A stretch of 64,000 nt of DNA from positions 2,645,908 through 2,709,907 of the forward strand of contig SCFE01000004.1 of assembly GCA_004352715.1 (NCBI GenBank), given 5' to 3'. The position numbers were made by a program, and so were the translations under genes. Source of the DNA: Hofstenia miamia. Its lineage: Eukaryota > Xenacoelomorpha > Acoela. The number at the start of each line of letters is the position of its first letter. Within the stretch, counting starts at the first letter, position 1. The notes under the pieces are model-generated. The model saw nothing but the letters and a program-made list of their open reading frames with translations, had not been told where the DNA came from and did not search any database. Below, in pieces: positions 47,775 through 58,789 of this stretch.

Positions 47775-47874
47775 GTGTGTCTATGTGTGTGGTGAGCTCA
47801 GTGTAAAAAACCTGTAAATGTGTTTAGCATGTTTGTGTCTCCGATTGTATTTTGTCGATGTAAATATTATTTTT

Positions 47875-48057
47875 TTAATTTTTTTCTATTATCTCATTTT
47901 CTAAATCATTCCAAATATTAGAGGCTGCTCGGTGAAAACTAGGATAGGAAATACTGCTGCAAATAAACTTATGTGATCGAAGATTTACTTTTAAGTAATT
48001 ATCAAGAAAAGAAATTGATTGTCGGCCATATTTATACTTAAATAAAATTGAAGCTGC
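47875..48057 (-). mobile_element. CR1/L2-like LINE relic: C-terminal codons of the reverse-transcriptase ORF
   Basis: The minus strand gives 60 residues ending at a TAA, including NLRSHKF, a Pro about ten residues on, and RAASNIWNDLENEI. This is the usual C-terminal pattern of CR1/L2-type LINE proteins (LRS...P...R-x-F/A...A-x-x-x-WN-x-L-x-x-x-I). Upstream (48060-48297) the same protein seems to continue in other frames, so the copy is frameshifted. Upstream sequence is lost in the 1-kb gap. Confidence 0.6.
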
Positions 48058-48297
48058 ATGGATAATATATTATACTTTCGTCTGTATTCACTAACATGGT
48101 CATGCTTACGTGCAAAATTTAATGTTTTTAATGCCCAATTAAAAGTTTTTGATAATAAATAGCGGCTTTTTGAATTAAAATTTATAGATAAAGATGAATA
48201 ATAATGTAATTGCGATAAACAAAAGACATGTAATAATTGAACGTGATAATCTGGTCCAAAATTTCTGAGGTGGTATAATTATCTAATGCCAGAAGCA

Positions 48298-49297
48298 NNN
48301 NNNNNNNNNNNNNNNNNNNNNNNNNNNNNNNNNNNNNNNNNNNNNNNNNNNNNNNNNNNNNNNNNNNNNNNNNNNNNNNNNNNNNNNNNNNNNNNNNNNN
48401 NNNNNNNNNNNNNNNNNNNNNNNNNNNNNNNNNNNNNNNNNNNNNNNNNNNNNNNNNNNNNNNNNNNNNNNNNNNNNNNNNNNNNNNNNNNNNNNNNNNN
48501 NNNNNNNNNNNNNNNNNNNNNNNNNNNNNNNNNNNNNNNNNNNNNNNNNNNNNNNNNNNNNNNNNNNNNNNNNNNNNNNNNNNNNNNNNNNNNNNNNNNN
48601 NNNNNNNNNNNNNNNNNNNNNNNNNNNNNNNNNNNNNNNNNNNNNNNNNNNNNNNNNNNNNNNNNNNNNNNNNNNNNNNNNNNNNNNNNNNNNNNNNNNN
48701 NNNNNNNNNNNNNNNNNNNNNNNNNNNNNNNNNNNNNNNNNNNNNNNNNNNNNNNNNNNNNNNNNNNNNNNNNNNNNNNNNNNNNNNNNNNNNNNNNNNN
48801 NNNNNNNNNNNNNNNNNNNNNNNNNNNNNNNNNNNNNNNNNNNNNNNNNNNNNNNNNNNNNNNNNNNNNNNNNNNNNNNNNNNNNNNNNNNNNNNNNNNN
48901 NNNNNNNNNNNNNNNNNNNNNNNNNNNNNNNNNNNNNNNNNNNNNNNNNNNNNNNNNNNNNNNNNNNNNNNNNNNNNNNNNNNNNNNNNNNNNNNNNNNN
49001 NNNNNNNNNNNNNNNNNNNNNNNNNNNNNNNNNNNNNNNNNNNNNNNNNNNNNNNNNNNNNNNNNNNNNNNNNNNNNNNNNNNNNNNNNNNNNNNNNNNN
49101 NNNNNNNNNNNNNNNNNNNNNNNNNNNNNNNNNNNNNNNNNNNNNNNNNNNNNNNNNNNNNNNNNNNNNNNNNNNNNNNNNNNNNNNNNNNNNNNNNNNN
49201 NNNNNNNNNNNNNNNNNNNNNNNNNNNNNNNNNNNNNNNNNNNNNNNNNNNNNNNNNNNNNNNNNNNNNNNNNNNNNNNNNNNNNNNNNNNNNNNNN
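48298..49297. other. Assembly gap, exactly 1000 N
   Basis: LINE debris is on the left edge and (TA)n on the right edge (49298-49319). Confidence 0.99.
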
Positions 49298-49319
49298 ATA
49301 TATATATATATATATATAT

Positions 49320-50240
49320 TTGTTAGCATTTTAGTTACGAATCTCATTTTTACACCAAAATATATTTTCTTATTGAGGATTTAAATTTCGTACGAAGGCT
49401 TTTATTAGAGGTCTAGTTTGAGCACTATGCCCTGTAATTTGCACCATAAAAAATGTCCATGAACATGTATAACATGAGTAAGATTTAGTAAAAAAAGCAA
49501 ATTCAGCGTAAATTTTTTAGAAAGTTAAAAAAATTTTCTATTAATGCACAAATTTGTTTTAGAAATATTGACATAGAAAATTTGTAAAAATCCAATTACT
49601 CTAGTTTTTATGTAAATAACATCAATGTAACAGGATTGTTACAAATGATGAATGTCAAAATTTTTGTAACAACCGAGTGCATTCCTACAATTTTTTTGAA
49701 TAAGTTAAAATTTTTATAACATGCATATTCATGGAAACATATTCTATGTACACCTTTAAGCCACGGTTTAACTACACGATTGGTAGCAAGAAAAGTTACA
49801 AAATCACATTACATCGCTAACTATCTTGGTGGTTAGACGTGTGATTTTACCAAATGTTACAGATCAGGCGTGACTAATCAAACAGTCTAACCATAGCCTT
49901 ACAGAAAACTACATCTCTAATAAAAAACAGCAAATTGAAAATTTCAATAAAGATTGGTACTGGGCACAAAATCGATGTTATAACAAATACTTTTAAAAAA
50001 ACTTGAGAGGAATTGTCATTGAGTATTTACTTATAGAGGCACTAGAAACAAAAACCATACGGTTAGGTGAGACATGTAGTTGTTATATTTAAGTTCATGT
50101 ACCTAAAACATGTTTCTCATTGTAAGTTAAATTGAGCTGAGTGGGCTATTTGTATAAATTAAAAGTCTTGTAATTACGTAAATACATATTAATTTTTTAT
50201 TTTTACTACAAAAATTTGTAATAGTTTTATAAACAACTGA
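49320..50240. other. AT-rich sequence upstream of the hAT relic
   Basis: No coding frame is recognised. The left terminus of the hAT element should lie here or in the gap, but no CAGGGTTGC-like end with a matching duplication was found. Confidence 0.45.
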
Positions 50241-50301
50241 ATTATTTATGCCTTCCAATTTTTTTGGAATTAAGATTGACTTACATATTTCAGATTTTAA
50301 G

Positions 50302-51969
50302 ATGCCAAGACAAAAAGATAGAATCTGGGAAACATTTACTGAAATTGTAGTTAATTGTGTTGTTCGTGCAAAATGTAAATTATGCATTAATGATATGGTT
50401 TCTTTGGTTTCACGCATGAAACGTCATGATGAACAATGTCGGAAGCGACCCATTCAGGAAGTTGTGCCAACCACTTTTACAAACCAGGGGCCATCTTCAA
50501 ATGGAATAAAGGATGTCAGTTTTGACAACTAATCCCAAAAAGCAAGAGCAAATTGATCTCCAAATTGCAAGATATATATACGAAAATATAAGATAAATAA
50601 AAAATATTGTTGCTTAGAATATACATGTACATTCATGTCATATTTTAAAGGTTTGGTATATTCTTGTTTAGGTGTATTATTGCAACAAACAGTCCTTTCA
50701 GTTTTTCTGGTAACAGCCAGTTCAAGCGACTGGTTGAAATATTAAGACCTGGGACAGCAATCCCACACAGAAACAGAATTTCGGATACTCTTGCTGCTCA
50801 AATTTATGCAGAAGAAAAATAAAAAGTGTCTGAGATAGTCAGTGGTCTCCCATTCACAATTGCGATTGATGGTTGGTTAACGTTGGATAATCAACCAGTC
50901 TTGGGTGTTCTTTTTTACGCTGGTGGGAAAAGCTACCTTGTGAACAGCATTCATACATCAGGCCACCCACATTCAACGGATTACTTGGTCAAGGTTCTTG
51001 CTACTGAAATTAAGCATTGTGAATCTAAGTGGAAAGTGTGCATTCAGAGTATTGTGACCGACAATGCAGCTAATATGGTTGCTATGCGATTGTGCATGTC
51101 TATGGATGTCAGGCTCACGTTGCGAAAGATTACTTGTCAACTGAAGAAATGAGAAGTATTTTCAAAAAAGTGAATTCAGTAGTCAAATGGTTCAGAGGAA
51201 CACATGTTGATTCATCAACATTAAGGGAGAAAAAATTGCCTCACCACTCTCTTCATGTGAAACTCGTTGGAATACAGTAACTGAAGTATTTGAATATTTT
51301 GTTAAGCACTGGATGTCCCTTGGTGATATCATCAACAATAAACTAAATTCGTCAGACCCTGTATACAAGATTATGGAAGAGATAAACTTGAAACGCAGTG
51401 TTATTGAAGCTCTCAATTTTCTGAAGCCATTGTGTGTTGCACTCGATAAGTTTCAATCAAATGAATGCACTTTGGCTGCTACATACGAAATTTGGCAATC
51501 AGTAATTGTTGCTGCTCCTGATATTTTGATGGAAAAATTAAGTAGCAGAAGGCACATGATGGCTTCCGAAGTACAATTGGCAGCATACTTATTGAATCAT
51601 CGCTTTTGTGGTCGAAATGTTACTGCCTGTGAGGTTGTGAATGCTCAGCAATATCTAGAGAAGCTTGATGACGACATAATGCCAGAGCTATCAAAGTACT
51701 TAGCAAAACAACCTCCTTACTCAAATGACCTTTTTGAAGTTCAGTACAAGGATGTGGATCCAGTATCTTGGTGGAAGTCAGGCATACATTTGGGGATGGA
51801 TGTTAAATTGGTGGATGTTACAATTTCACTGGTAGCTGCAGTTTCATCCTCTGCAGGACTAGAACGCCATTTTTCATCATTGGAGCTAACTTATGGTTCA
51901 CTACGAACACGCATGGGTGTTTAAAAAGCTGGCAAGCTGGCATTCCTCCATGGACAATTAAACAAGTGA
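50302..51969 (+). pseudogene. hAT transposase, broken (BED finger, RNase H-like core, hAT dimerisation end)
   Basis: Pieces in order: a BED-type zinc finger from the ATG at 50302 (C-x2-C in AKCKLC, then H and C in MKRHDEQC); a QIDLQIARYIY segment (to about 50581); ATNSPFSF and LRPGTAIPHRNR (50682-50780); an AIDGW motif with the first catalytic Asp (about 50862-50876); VTDNAANM with the second (about 51056-51079); YGCQAH (about 51098); ETRWNT (about 51260); and the C-terminal SSAGLERHFS dimerisation motif (about 51848-51877). Damage: a frame change between the BED part and QIDLQ; about 95 bp inserted between ARYIY and ATNSPF; a stop at 50820-50822; frame changes near 51085 and 51240; and a stop at 51922-51924 inside a GV-KAGKLAF block. 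Normal for the family would be one frame of roughly 550-600 codons. It is a cut-and-paste transposase fossil with no sign of host use. Confidence 0.88.
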
Positions 51970-52039
51970 CTCATGTATATAAATTTGTGCAATTTTCATT
52001 ATTCTTAATATACTGTTTTATTTTAATATTTCAATGGTG

Positions 52040-52149
52040 TCTATTATTTATGAATATTTACGAAAAAAACAAAAACATAAAAAACATGTTTTTTTCGAAA
52101 AAACATGTTTTTTGTTTTATTCGAAAAAACGTTTAAAACAGCAACCCTG
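52040..52149 (+). mobile_element. 3' terminal region of the hAT element
   Basis: After the transposase relic come repeats of AAAAAACATGTTTTTTCG, typical of hAT subterminal repeats. Then GCAACCCTG at 52141-52149, whose complement CAGGGTTGC is a standard hAT terminus. The left partner was not found. Confidence 0.6.
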
Positions 52150-52239
52150 GGTGTAGTTATGACATTAATAATACCTTAAGTGTGAAATGCACTGTTCATA
52201 ATTTAATCCTTAATTAGATTAAAAGTACCAAGTTATTAA

Positions 52240-52440
52240 CACTAGAAGTACCAAATGTGCCAAAATTGACTCAAATTAAAATTTTGTTTTCTAGCGTATG
52301 CATTCATTAAAAACAACAGCAGGTATATAAACGTCCAAAAATATTGATAATATATTTGAATTCCCATAAGTAATTTTTTTCATTCTTTTACATAAATTTT
52401 TAATTGAAATGAATCTCAAGGAGTAATGGTAATTCTAGTG
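52240..52440. mobile_element. piggyBac-type MITE, 201 bp, TTAA-flanked
   Basis: The left end CACTAGAAGTACCA and the complemented right end CACTAGAATTACCA match at 12 of 14 positions. TTAA lies at both borders (52236-52239 and 52441-52444). It shares the CACTAGAA terminus with the MITE at 7545-7757 but has a different interior. Non-coding. Confidence 0.8.
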
Positions 52441-52444
52441 TTAA

Positions 52445-53460
52445 ACAACTCGCAAAGCTAGGGCTTTTGTAATTGAAAAGGTATCACAAAATTAAAATTT
52501 TGCATTACAATGCAATTTAAGAGCTGTTGGTATTTTGTTTTCTCAAAATAAATATATTTCGTCAAAAAAGTCAAAATTTTGCAACCTGGTCTAAAAATTA
52601 CATTAGTATTCGTATGATTTTATAATACATCGTTGTTAATAATTTAGTCAATCGTGTTTATATTTGGCAGACAAACAATATTTGTTCGAAATATTTGCAT
52701 AAAAACAGGATTTAGTTCCCCATCTCATTTTTTACTAATCAGATAATACTGTGTGGTTAAGAAATTTTACTATACAGGGTCCATTCAAGAAATGTTTGAG
52801 AATGTAATTTAAACAGTTATCATTAAGTCTGAAAACTTTGATCTTATGTGCTTTGAAATGCCAGTGATGAACGACATTCATTTGAAAAAAATAGTGAAAA
52901 TTCCATGGAAATGGAATTTTTAATCAAGACAATCCAACTTCAAAGCTTTTCTTTCACTTTACATAATTATAAACGAATGTTGAACAATAAGACTGATTGT
53001 TCAAACAATTTGACAAAGCAAAAGCTCGTTATAATTTCATATATAGCTAATGCAGCATTTTAGGTATAGAAATATTATCCAGATCAAGGATTAACAGAAC
53101 AGTGAAAAAAAACATCTGTGGGTCAACTAGAGCTTAGCTCACATTATTTGAATTTACTCTTTACCCAATAGACGGCTAAAAACTACAAACACTTTCCAAT
53201 GTATTAATTTTTAATGAAAAATCCAGTTAACTCTAAGCTTCGCGTAACTTGAACGATGCAACTCGTTTTGCCAATACCTTCGAATAACTTTCTTCAAGCC
53301 TATTAAGAACTTTGGAAATCTTGGGGTATTGTTGGTAAATGTGGTGAATATTGTGTTACATAGTATTTTGGTGTCTGAAGTATGTAAAAGTATAAAGTAT
53401 TTTTTAATGACGAATCTAATTATTTAATAAACTTTGAATCTAATTCTATGGGAGGAACCA
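52445..53460. other. AT-rich non-coding DNA
   Basis: Nothing recognised. Confidence 0.5.
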
Positions 53461-53489
53461 ATGAACAACCATTTCTTTTTCTTTATAGA

Positions 53490-53580
53490 CCATCCAAGCC
53501 TCCTTGATACGTGCCGTGCCTGACGTCATAGGCGCTAAGAAGAGATTTCGCCGCCATGACTTGCATACAAAAAAACGCAA
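53490..53580. promoter_or_regulatory. GC-rich island with perfect CRE and YY1-like motif
   Basis: TGACGTCA (53521-53528) is a full cAMP-response element. TTCGCCGCCATGAC (53547-53560) resembles a YY1 site or an ATG in good context. The frame from that ATG is only 22 codons. The combination is seen in promoters, but no gene follows on either side. Confidence 0.25.
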
Positions 53581-53599
53581 CCGAGTCGGATTTTAAGAA

Positions 53600-56500
53600 A
53601 ATAAAAGACAATCAACTACTCTAAAAGTGGAACCTTCAGTCTATGACATATATGGAATTTTTAATAGGGTGGACGGCATAGATATTAAAATATATAATAT
53701 ATGGAAAGGTTATAAAGAATTTAATATAAGAAAACCTTAAGTTTAACCATATATAAGATTTTCATAAATACTACCCATATAAATTCACAAGCAGTGGTTT
53801 AACCACCATGAGCTAAAGCCTTTACTGATGAACTTTCGAGTTGACGAATTTAACAATATGTACATGTGTGCATTACGATTAATATGTGCATTTATTTCAT
53901 CATAACTTCATTGGCTTTAAATTTAGTAATACGTTGCAGATCTATTTACTGTTCTTATTCCTGACTATATGTCTTTAATATAGAACATGGGACGGAACAG
54001 ATCATCCCACAAGTGATTTATTCATGATACGACACTCCGTGCGCCTACTATAATGATGTAGGAATAAATACAAATTGTCTATTCAGCGTAATTATGCAGA
54101 ATATAGTTTTATTATTATTTATTATTTCGGTTAAAAAAAGCTTTTATTAACAAATTGCTGCTCAAAAGCGTTACAAATTAGAATTGAATGAAAAATCAAG
54201 CAAAAAAGGCTTATAGGTCATTTTGACCTATCGTCGCGTTTGTACTGTTAAGTCGATACTATTGAACTACAGTTCAATTGCCATAAAAAATAAAGTTACT
54301 TTGGGGAGCAAGCAAAATAAACAATGCAAGTAATGTACTTCAGCATAATTGTCTAATTTGTTTATAGTGTACAAAATTCAGACAATTCGCACAATATTTC
54401 GCGTCAACAATAAACGCAAACATGTTTACAGTATAATGAGAGCCTAAAACGGCAGGAAGCAGTATTTTTAACTGATGACTATTTGGTTGATAAAACAAAC
54501 TTTACTAGTGCTAATTAAACAGGCTTCACTTGATTTCTGCTCATCTGCCGCTTTTATGTTGAATACATTTAATGCACTCTAAAACAACAGCTAATTGATT
54601 CGGTGGCATTATTTCAATCTTTCGCTGCTTTTGACATGCTTAATAGACCGCTCCCTAACAAGGTTATTACAACCAAATTCAACAAATAATTATAAAGCTT
54701 TTACGCCTTTTTCCCACAACATTATCTCCAATTTAATTCCCCATATTATTTCACGCATTTTTCTGAGCTCTTTATAGCATATTTTCAAAAACAGGAAAAT
54801 TTTAGTAAATTGGATTTAGTTTTTGGCGATGATGTCTGACATAAAATTATGCCTGCCTGATAATACATTCTATGAAACTTAATAACCTAAAATGGTTTTA
54901 ATAATGTACAAAATAATTCTTATTGTCAGGGTTATTTAAATGGGAGAATGTAATAAAAAAGAAAAGAAAGAATGCCAATGACAGGCCATTGGACATAAGA
55001 AACACATATTCATTATGTCCCAATGAAAATACCAGATTAAGCAGCAAAGGTTTATAGAACTCTCAGGAATAGCTTTAGACCATTTTTGGAAAACAGAAAC
55101 ACAACGGGGGTATAATATTTTCAAAACTTTGTAATCGTACAATTGGAACACAAAAACTTAATGAGTGAGTTTGACGAAGACACATTTACTTTTAAAAAAT
55201 TTGCAATATTATAGTGTAATATTCCAACATAGAGTTTGACATGATCTAAAACTTATATTAAAATATTGTTATTTCAGTATAAAACTTTTTATAAGAAAAT
55301 CAAAAACGGGTAATAAGACAACACTTGTTTTACCACTAGCATAAAAGTTGAAGGTCGACCTAACGTTTCAAAGTTTTGATGTTAAAAGTAAAATAGGTTG
55401 CACAAAATAACATCTTTTAAAAGGAGACAAACGATACAATTTTCAAGAAGATATTGTGTGTGAATTAGAGCTACCAGTGCTTATAAACGAAATAAGAAAG
55501 TTACGCCAAACCACCAGATAACTTACTTCAAACCATAACAGATAACTGTTTTAATTTCAGAAGTTTATAATATCACTCGAAAATCAGCGATTAAATCCAA
55601 CAGATGGGCCTCACAAATTCTGCATCCTCAGTTTACAAAGTTGCTATAAAAAGCCTTACGCTTCGAAATTAGAGATAATTATAAAGTGATTTGTCGCTAT
55701 GTCACTGAATATAACGAAATCGATATCGTAGTGATATTTGGGGTGGGTTTGACGTTATCATAGTTTATCAACTCGTTTAATAGCAGTAGATAGCATTAAA
55801 AATATCACTCCCTCAATGAAAGCACTTTATACAAAAGATAAACCCTATAGTAAAAGCTATAATCAAAATTCAATAAGCCTTTATTTTGATCTTAAAGTAG
55901 CATTTAACTTGACATTTTATGTCATTTACCTAATTACAGAACACCAAATTGTGGTATTTACTGAAAGCTGCGACATTACTATCGTTTAAACATAGAATTT
56001 CACGGTCCAGCTATTTGAAATATAGGCCCAGCATTAAGTGGCCTTAGAGAAAATCATATCATAGAATATTGCAATGAAATTATAAATCTTTTGCATTTAA
56101 GCGTTCGTCTACACTTGAGGTAGCATTTCTACACCAAATAAATGCCTAAACGAACCATTAAAGGAACTACTAATTTCGGTCTGGTTTCTAAAAAAAGGTT
56201 GCGGCGCGGGATTATCAGATAGACAACACACATCTTTACACAAACCAATTGCCTTATTAGTCAGGATTACTCAGCTTAATAAATAAGATTTTATTAAAAC
56301 AACAACTATTTTCTACGGTAATCAATTGAAGAAAAAATTTCATCAAATAGAATTGGATACTTCACATCCACAGCACTACGGTGTAACTGAACCCCTCAGA
56401 CTTTATACCGCATCTCATAGTCCTGATTAGTTCCTTTTCAAAAAAACTTTTCTCTTTCAGCAGCGTCCAGGATCCTTTCTGTGGCAATGATACAAAGTAT

Positions 56501-57580
56501 CTATAATTATTTATTTTTAATATTGTACATACCTAGAAAAATATATATTATATTCCTGAAATACTGAAAATAATATACATGACTAACAGAAGTAAAATCG
56601 TAAGGTACACCCAATTAAGTGCTGCTTAGAATGAATGAAATGTCCTCAAGAAAATGTTTTGTCGGGTTTTAAACATTCAGCTAAAAAATTGAAATTAATG
56701 ACGAATTTTAAACAATAAGGCATTCAAAAAAATATCTCTTGAATATTTGCTGTGTGCATGCAAAATAACTAAGCCTCTATCTATAAAGTCCTTCCCGTGA
56801 AAAAAATAAAGCGTTAATAGACATTAAACGTACCACTTTGGTAAAATCCTGCAGAGTCAGCAGGGTCAAATCTGATTCATACCCAGAATAAAGCAAATAC
56901 CAATTTTCAATAATAAATCAGTTGGCAGACAGTCATATAAGACTTCGAAATCGATGAAATTTCGTTGGCCATTAAAGGGTTAAATACTTTAATCCGGGTA
57001 CAATAAAAATAGTATTCTGTGTATATTCTTGAAATCAAAGCTTTTTAAATAAATGGCTTTTGAATCACAATCCCTTAATTAAATATCTATAGGTCCAAAG
57101 AGGGCATTAGTTTACGCTATGAATAAAATCTTCGAACATCAATGAGTCACAAAATCACTACTCTTTCTAAAACATTATTTTTTTTAAATTGATTAAAACC
57201 ACACAGGTGCTGATCAATATTTGGTAGCAAAGTAAATCAATTTAATGTGATATTACATTCATCCTGCAGAACATAAATTATTCAAGGTTAATTAATCAAT
57301 TAAAAAGAGTTTAAAATTTCATAAATTTAATAAAGGTGAATAGAATTGATTAAAATTTGCTGGATCTAGTTATTGAGAAAATGCCATATGCCATTAGGAA
57401 GGATACGGCTTCATAAAATTTTCTTAAATAATTAATTGCATCAATGATAAACCTATTAATTCGAGATTTTTATAAGAACACGAGAATTAACATTTTTAAT
57501 AGTAAACGAACCATAATATTACAACTAAATTTATTGAATTTGCAATTTAATTGTTGTCATGGTGGCATACGTACTGACCA
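53600..57580. other. 4-kb AT-rich gene-free stretch
   Basis: No gene is recognised apart from short frames without signatures. It contains the palindromic nuclear-receptor-type motif at 54215-54229. Confidence 0.5.
54215..54229. promoter_or_regulatory. Perfect inverted AGGTCA repeat with 3-nt spacer (ERE-type)
   Basis: AGGTCATTTTGACCT matches the full consensus of a steroid-receptor palindromic element (AGGTCAnnnTGACCT). The dyad extends two bases further on each side. Whether it is bound is unknown. Confidence 0.35.
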
Positions 57581-57582
57581 TT

Positions 57583-57610
57583 CCCCACTCGATCTGGTGG
57601 TCGAGTGGGG
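57583..57610. repeat. Perfect 10-bp stem, 8-nt loop hairpin
   Basis: CCCCACTCGA and TCGAGTGGGG are separated by TCTGGTGG. The GC-rich block (about 57557-57635) is foreign to its AT-rich surroundings and may be a fragment of a tRNA-derived SINE or another repeat. No complete A/B box pair is seen. Confidence 0.6.
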
Positions 57611-57653
57611 TCAACGGAAGTCCAGACCGGGTAATGAATCAAACATTCGATAA

Positions 57654-58180
57654 TAAAGAAGTAAGAGAAATATATTTACCAGATTTAAAAAATATAAAAC
57701 TTGCAAATTTTATACGACAAGAAAAATATAAAAAATGTTGGGCTCCCGCAAGCAATCATTTTAATTTTTATAATAAATGACTTATTGCAAAAATTTTTAT
57801 AACGATTCTGTATTTCGTAAGAAAATCCCTGTTGGCAAAATATTGATATTTTCAGCTGGAAACGCCCTGAACGATTTTTATTTGGAAATTGAAATGATTT
57901 CAGGTATAATCCAGTTTACATCCATACTTCATTGTAAAGTGATATTGCTATCAGCCTACTATTAGTAAAAGTTGAAAAATTTTAATGACCCTTCAGGCAC
58001 ATTGAGCTTTTCTTTTAGAGATATATTAAATCCAAAAACAAGATCTATACAAATAATCTACGATAAAGCTATGATTTGTATAGTGCAAGTCAAAAACTAT
58101 TTTTTGATAAACTTCATTTTGGAATTGAATTATAATATGCTCATTTAAAACTAGCTAAACCAGAGAAACACCCGAGTAGA
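57654..58180. other. AT-rich non-coding DNA
   Basis: Nothing recognised. Confidence 0.45.
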
Positions 58181-58281
58181 GGGGGGGGGGGGGGGGNNNN
58201 NNNNNNNNNNNNNNNNNNNNNNNNNNNNNNNNNNNNNNNNNNNNNNNNNNNNNNNNGGGGGGGGGGGGGGGGGGGGGGGGG
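58181..58281. repeat. Poly(G) homopolymer interrupted by a 60-N gap
   Basis: Sixteen G (58181-58196), 60 N (58197-58256) and 25 G (58257-58281). The tract is at least 41 G and probably longer. It is quadruplex-prone and evidently unresolved by sequencing. Confidence 0.95.
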
Positions 58282-58481
58282 CTACAGCCACCTCTTATCG
58301 AACACTTTCACCATAACATTTGATGAACTTTCAGCAATTTTAGTTTAACAAAACTATGTGTTAATGATATTTATAACTTAATAAAAACATCAGCTCTTCG
58401 TACGGGATAAAAAAACTAATGGACATCTTCAATCTGAAGTATTTACGCACATTCATAATGTCAATCCGGACAATTTAAATA

Positions 58482-58750
58482 TTACAGTAAGATTGTGCAA
58501 TTAGGAATTTCGTGAAATCCCTAAAATTTCAGTGAATTTGTGAAACTGCTACATGACTTAAGAACTTCATAAAACAATTAAGTTTGAAGAGTTGGGGTTA
58601 GGGTTAGGTTTAGTATTTTTGCAATAAATACATGAAGTATCTAGGTATTTTAATGTTTTTTATGAAGCTAGGCAAATGAAATACCAATTTCACAAATTCA
58701 TTGAAATTTATTGATTTCATGAAATTCCTAATTTTACAATCTTACTGTAA
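58482..58750. mobile_element. MITE with about 67-bp inverted termini, TA-flanked, 269 bp
   Basis: Left TTACAGTAAGATTGT and the complemented right end match, and the similarity continues for about 67 bp with roughly ten mismatches. TA lies on both sides (58480-58481 and 58751-58752), as for Tc1/mariner-type elements, and a (TA)n follows on the right. The centre carries a telomere-like GGGGTTAGGGTTAGG tract (about 58594-58608). Non-coding. Confidence 0.75.
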
Positions 58751-58783
58751 TATATATATATATATATTATATATATATATATA
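58750..58783. repeat. (TA)n microsatellite at the MITE's right end
   Basis: Alternating TA with one TT step. It may have expanded from the element's TA target site. Confidence 0.9.
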
Positions 58784-58789
58784 ATTATC

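Noticed and set aside
48283-49347. Frames across the second 1-kb gap
   Set aside because: Composed of N with a few residues from (TA)n; no evidence of coding.
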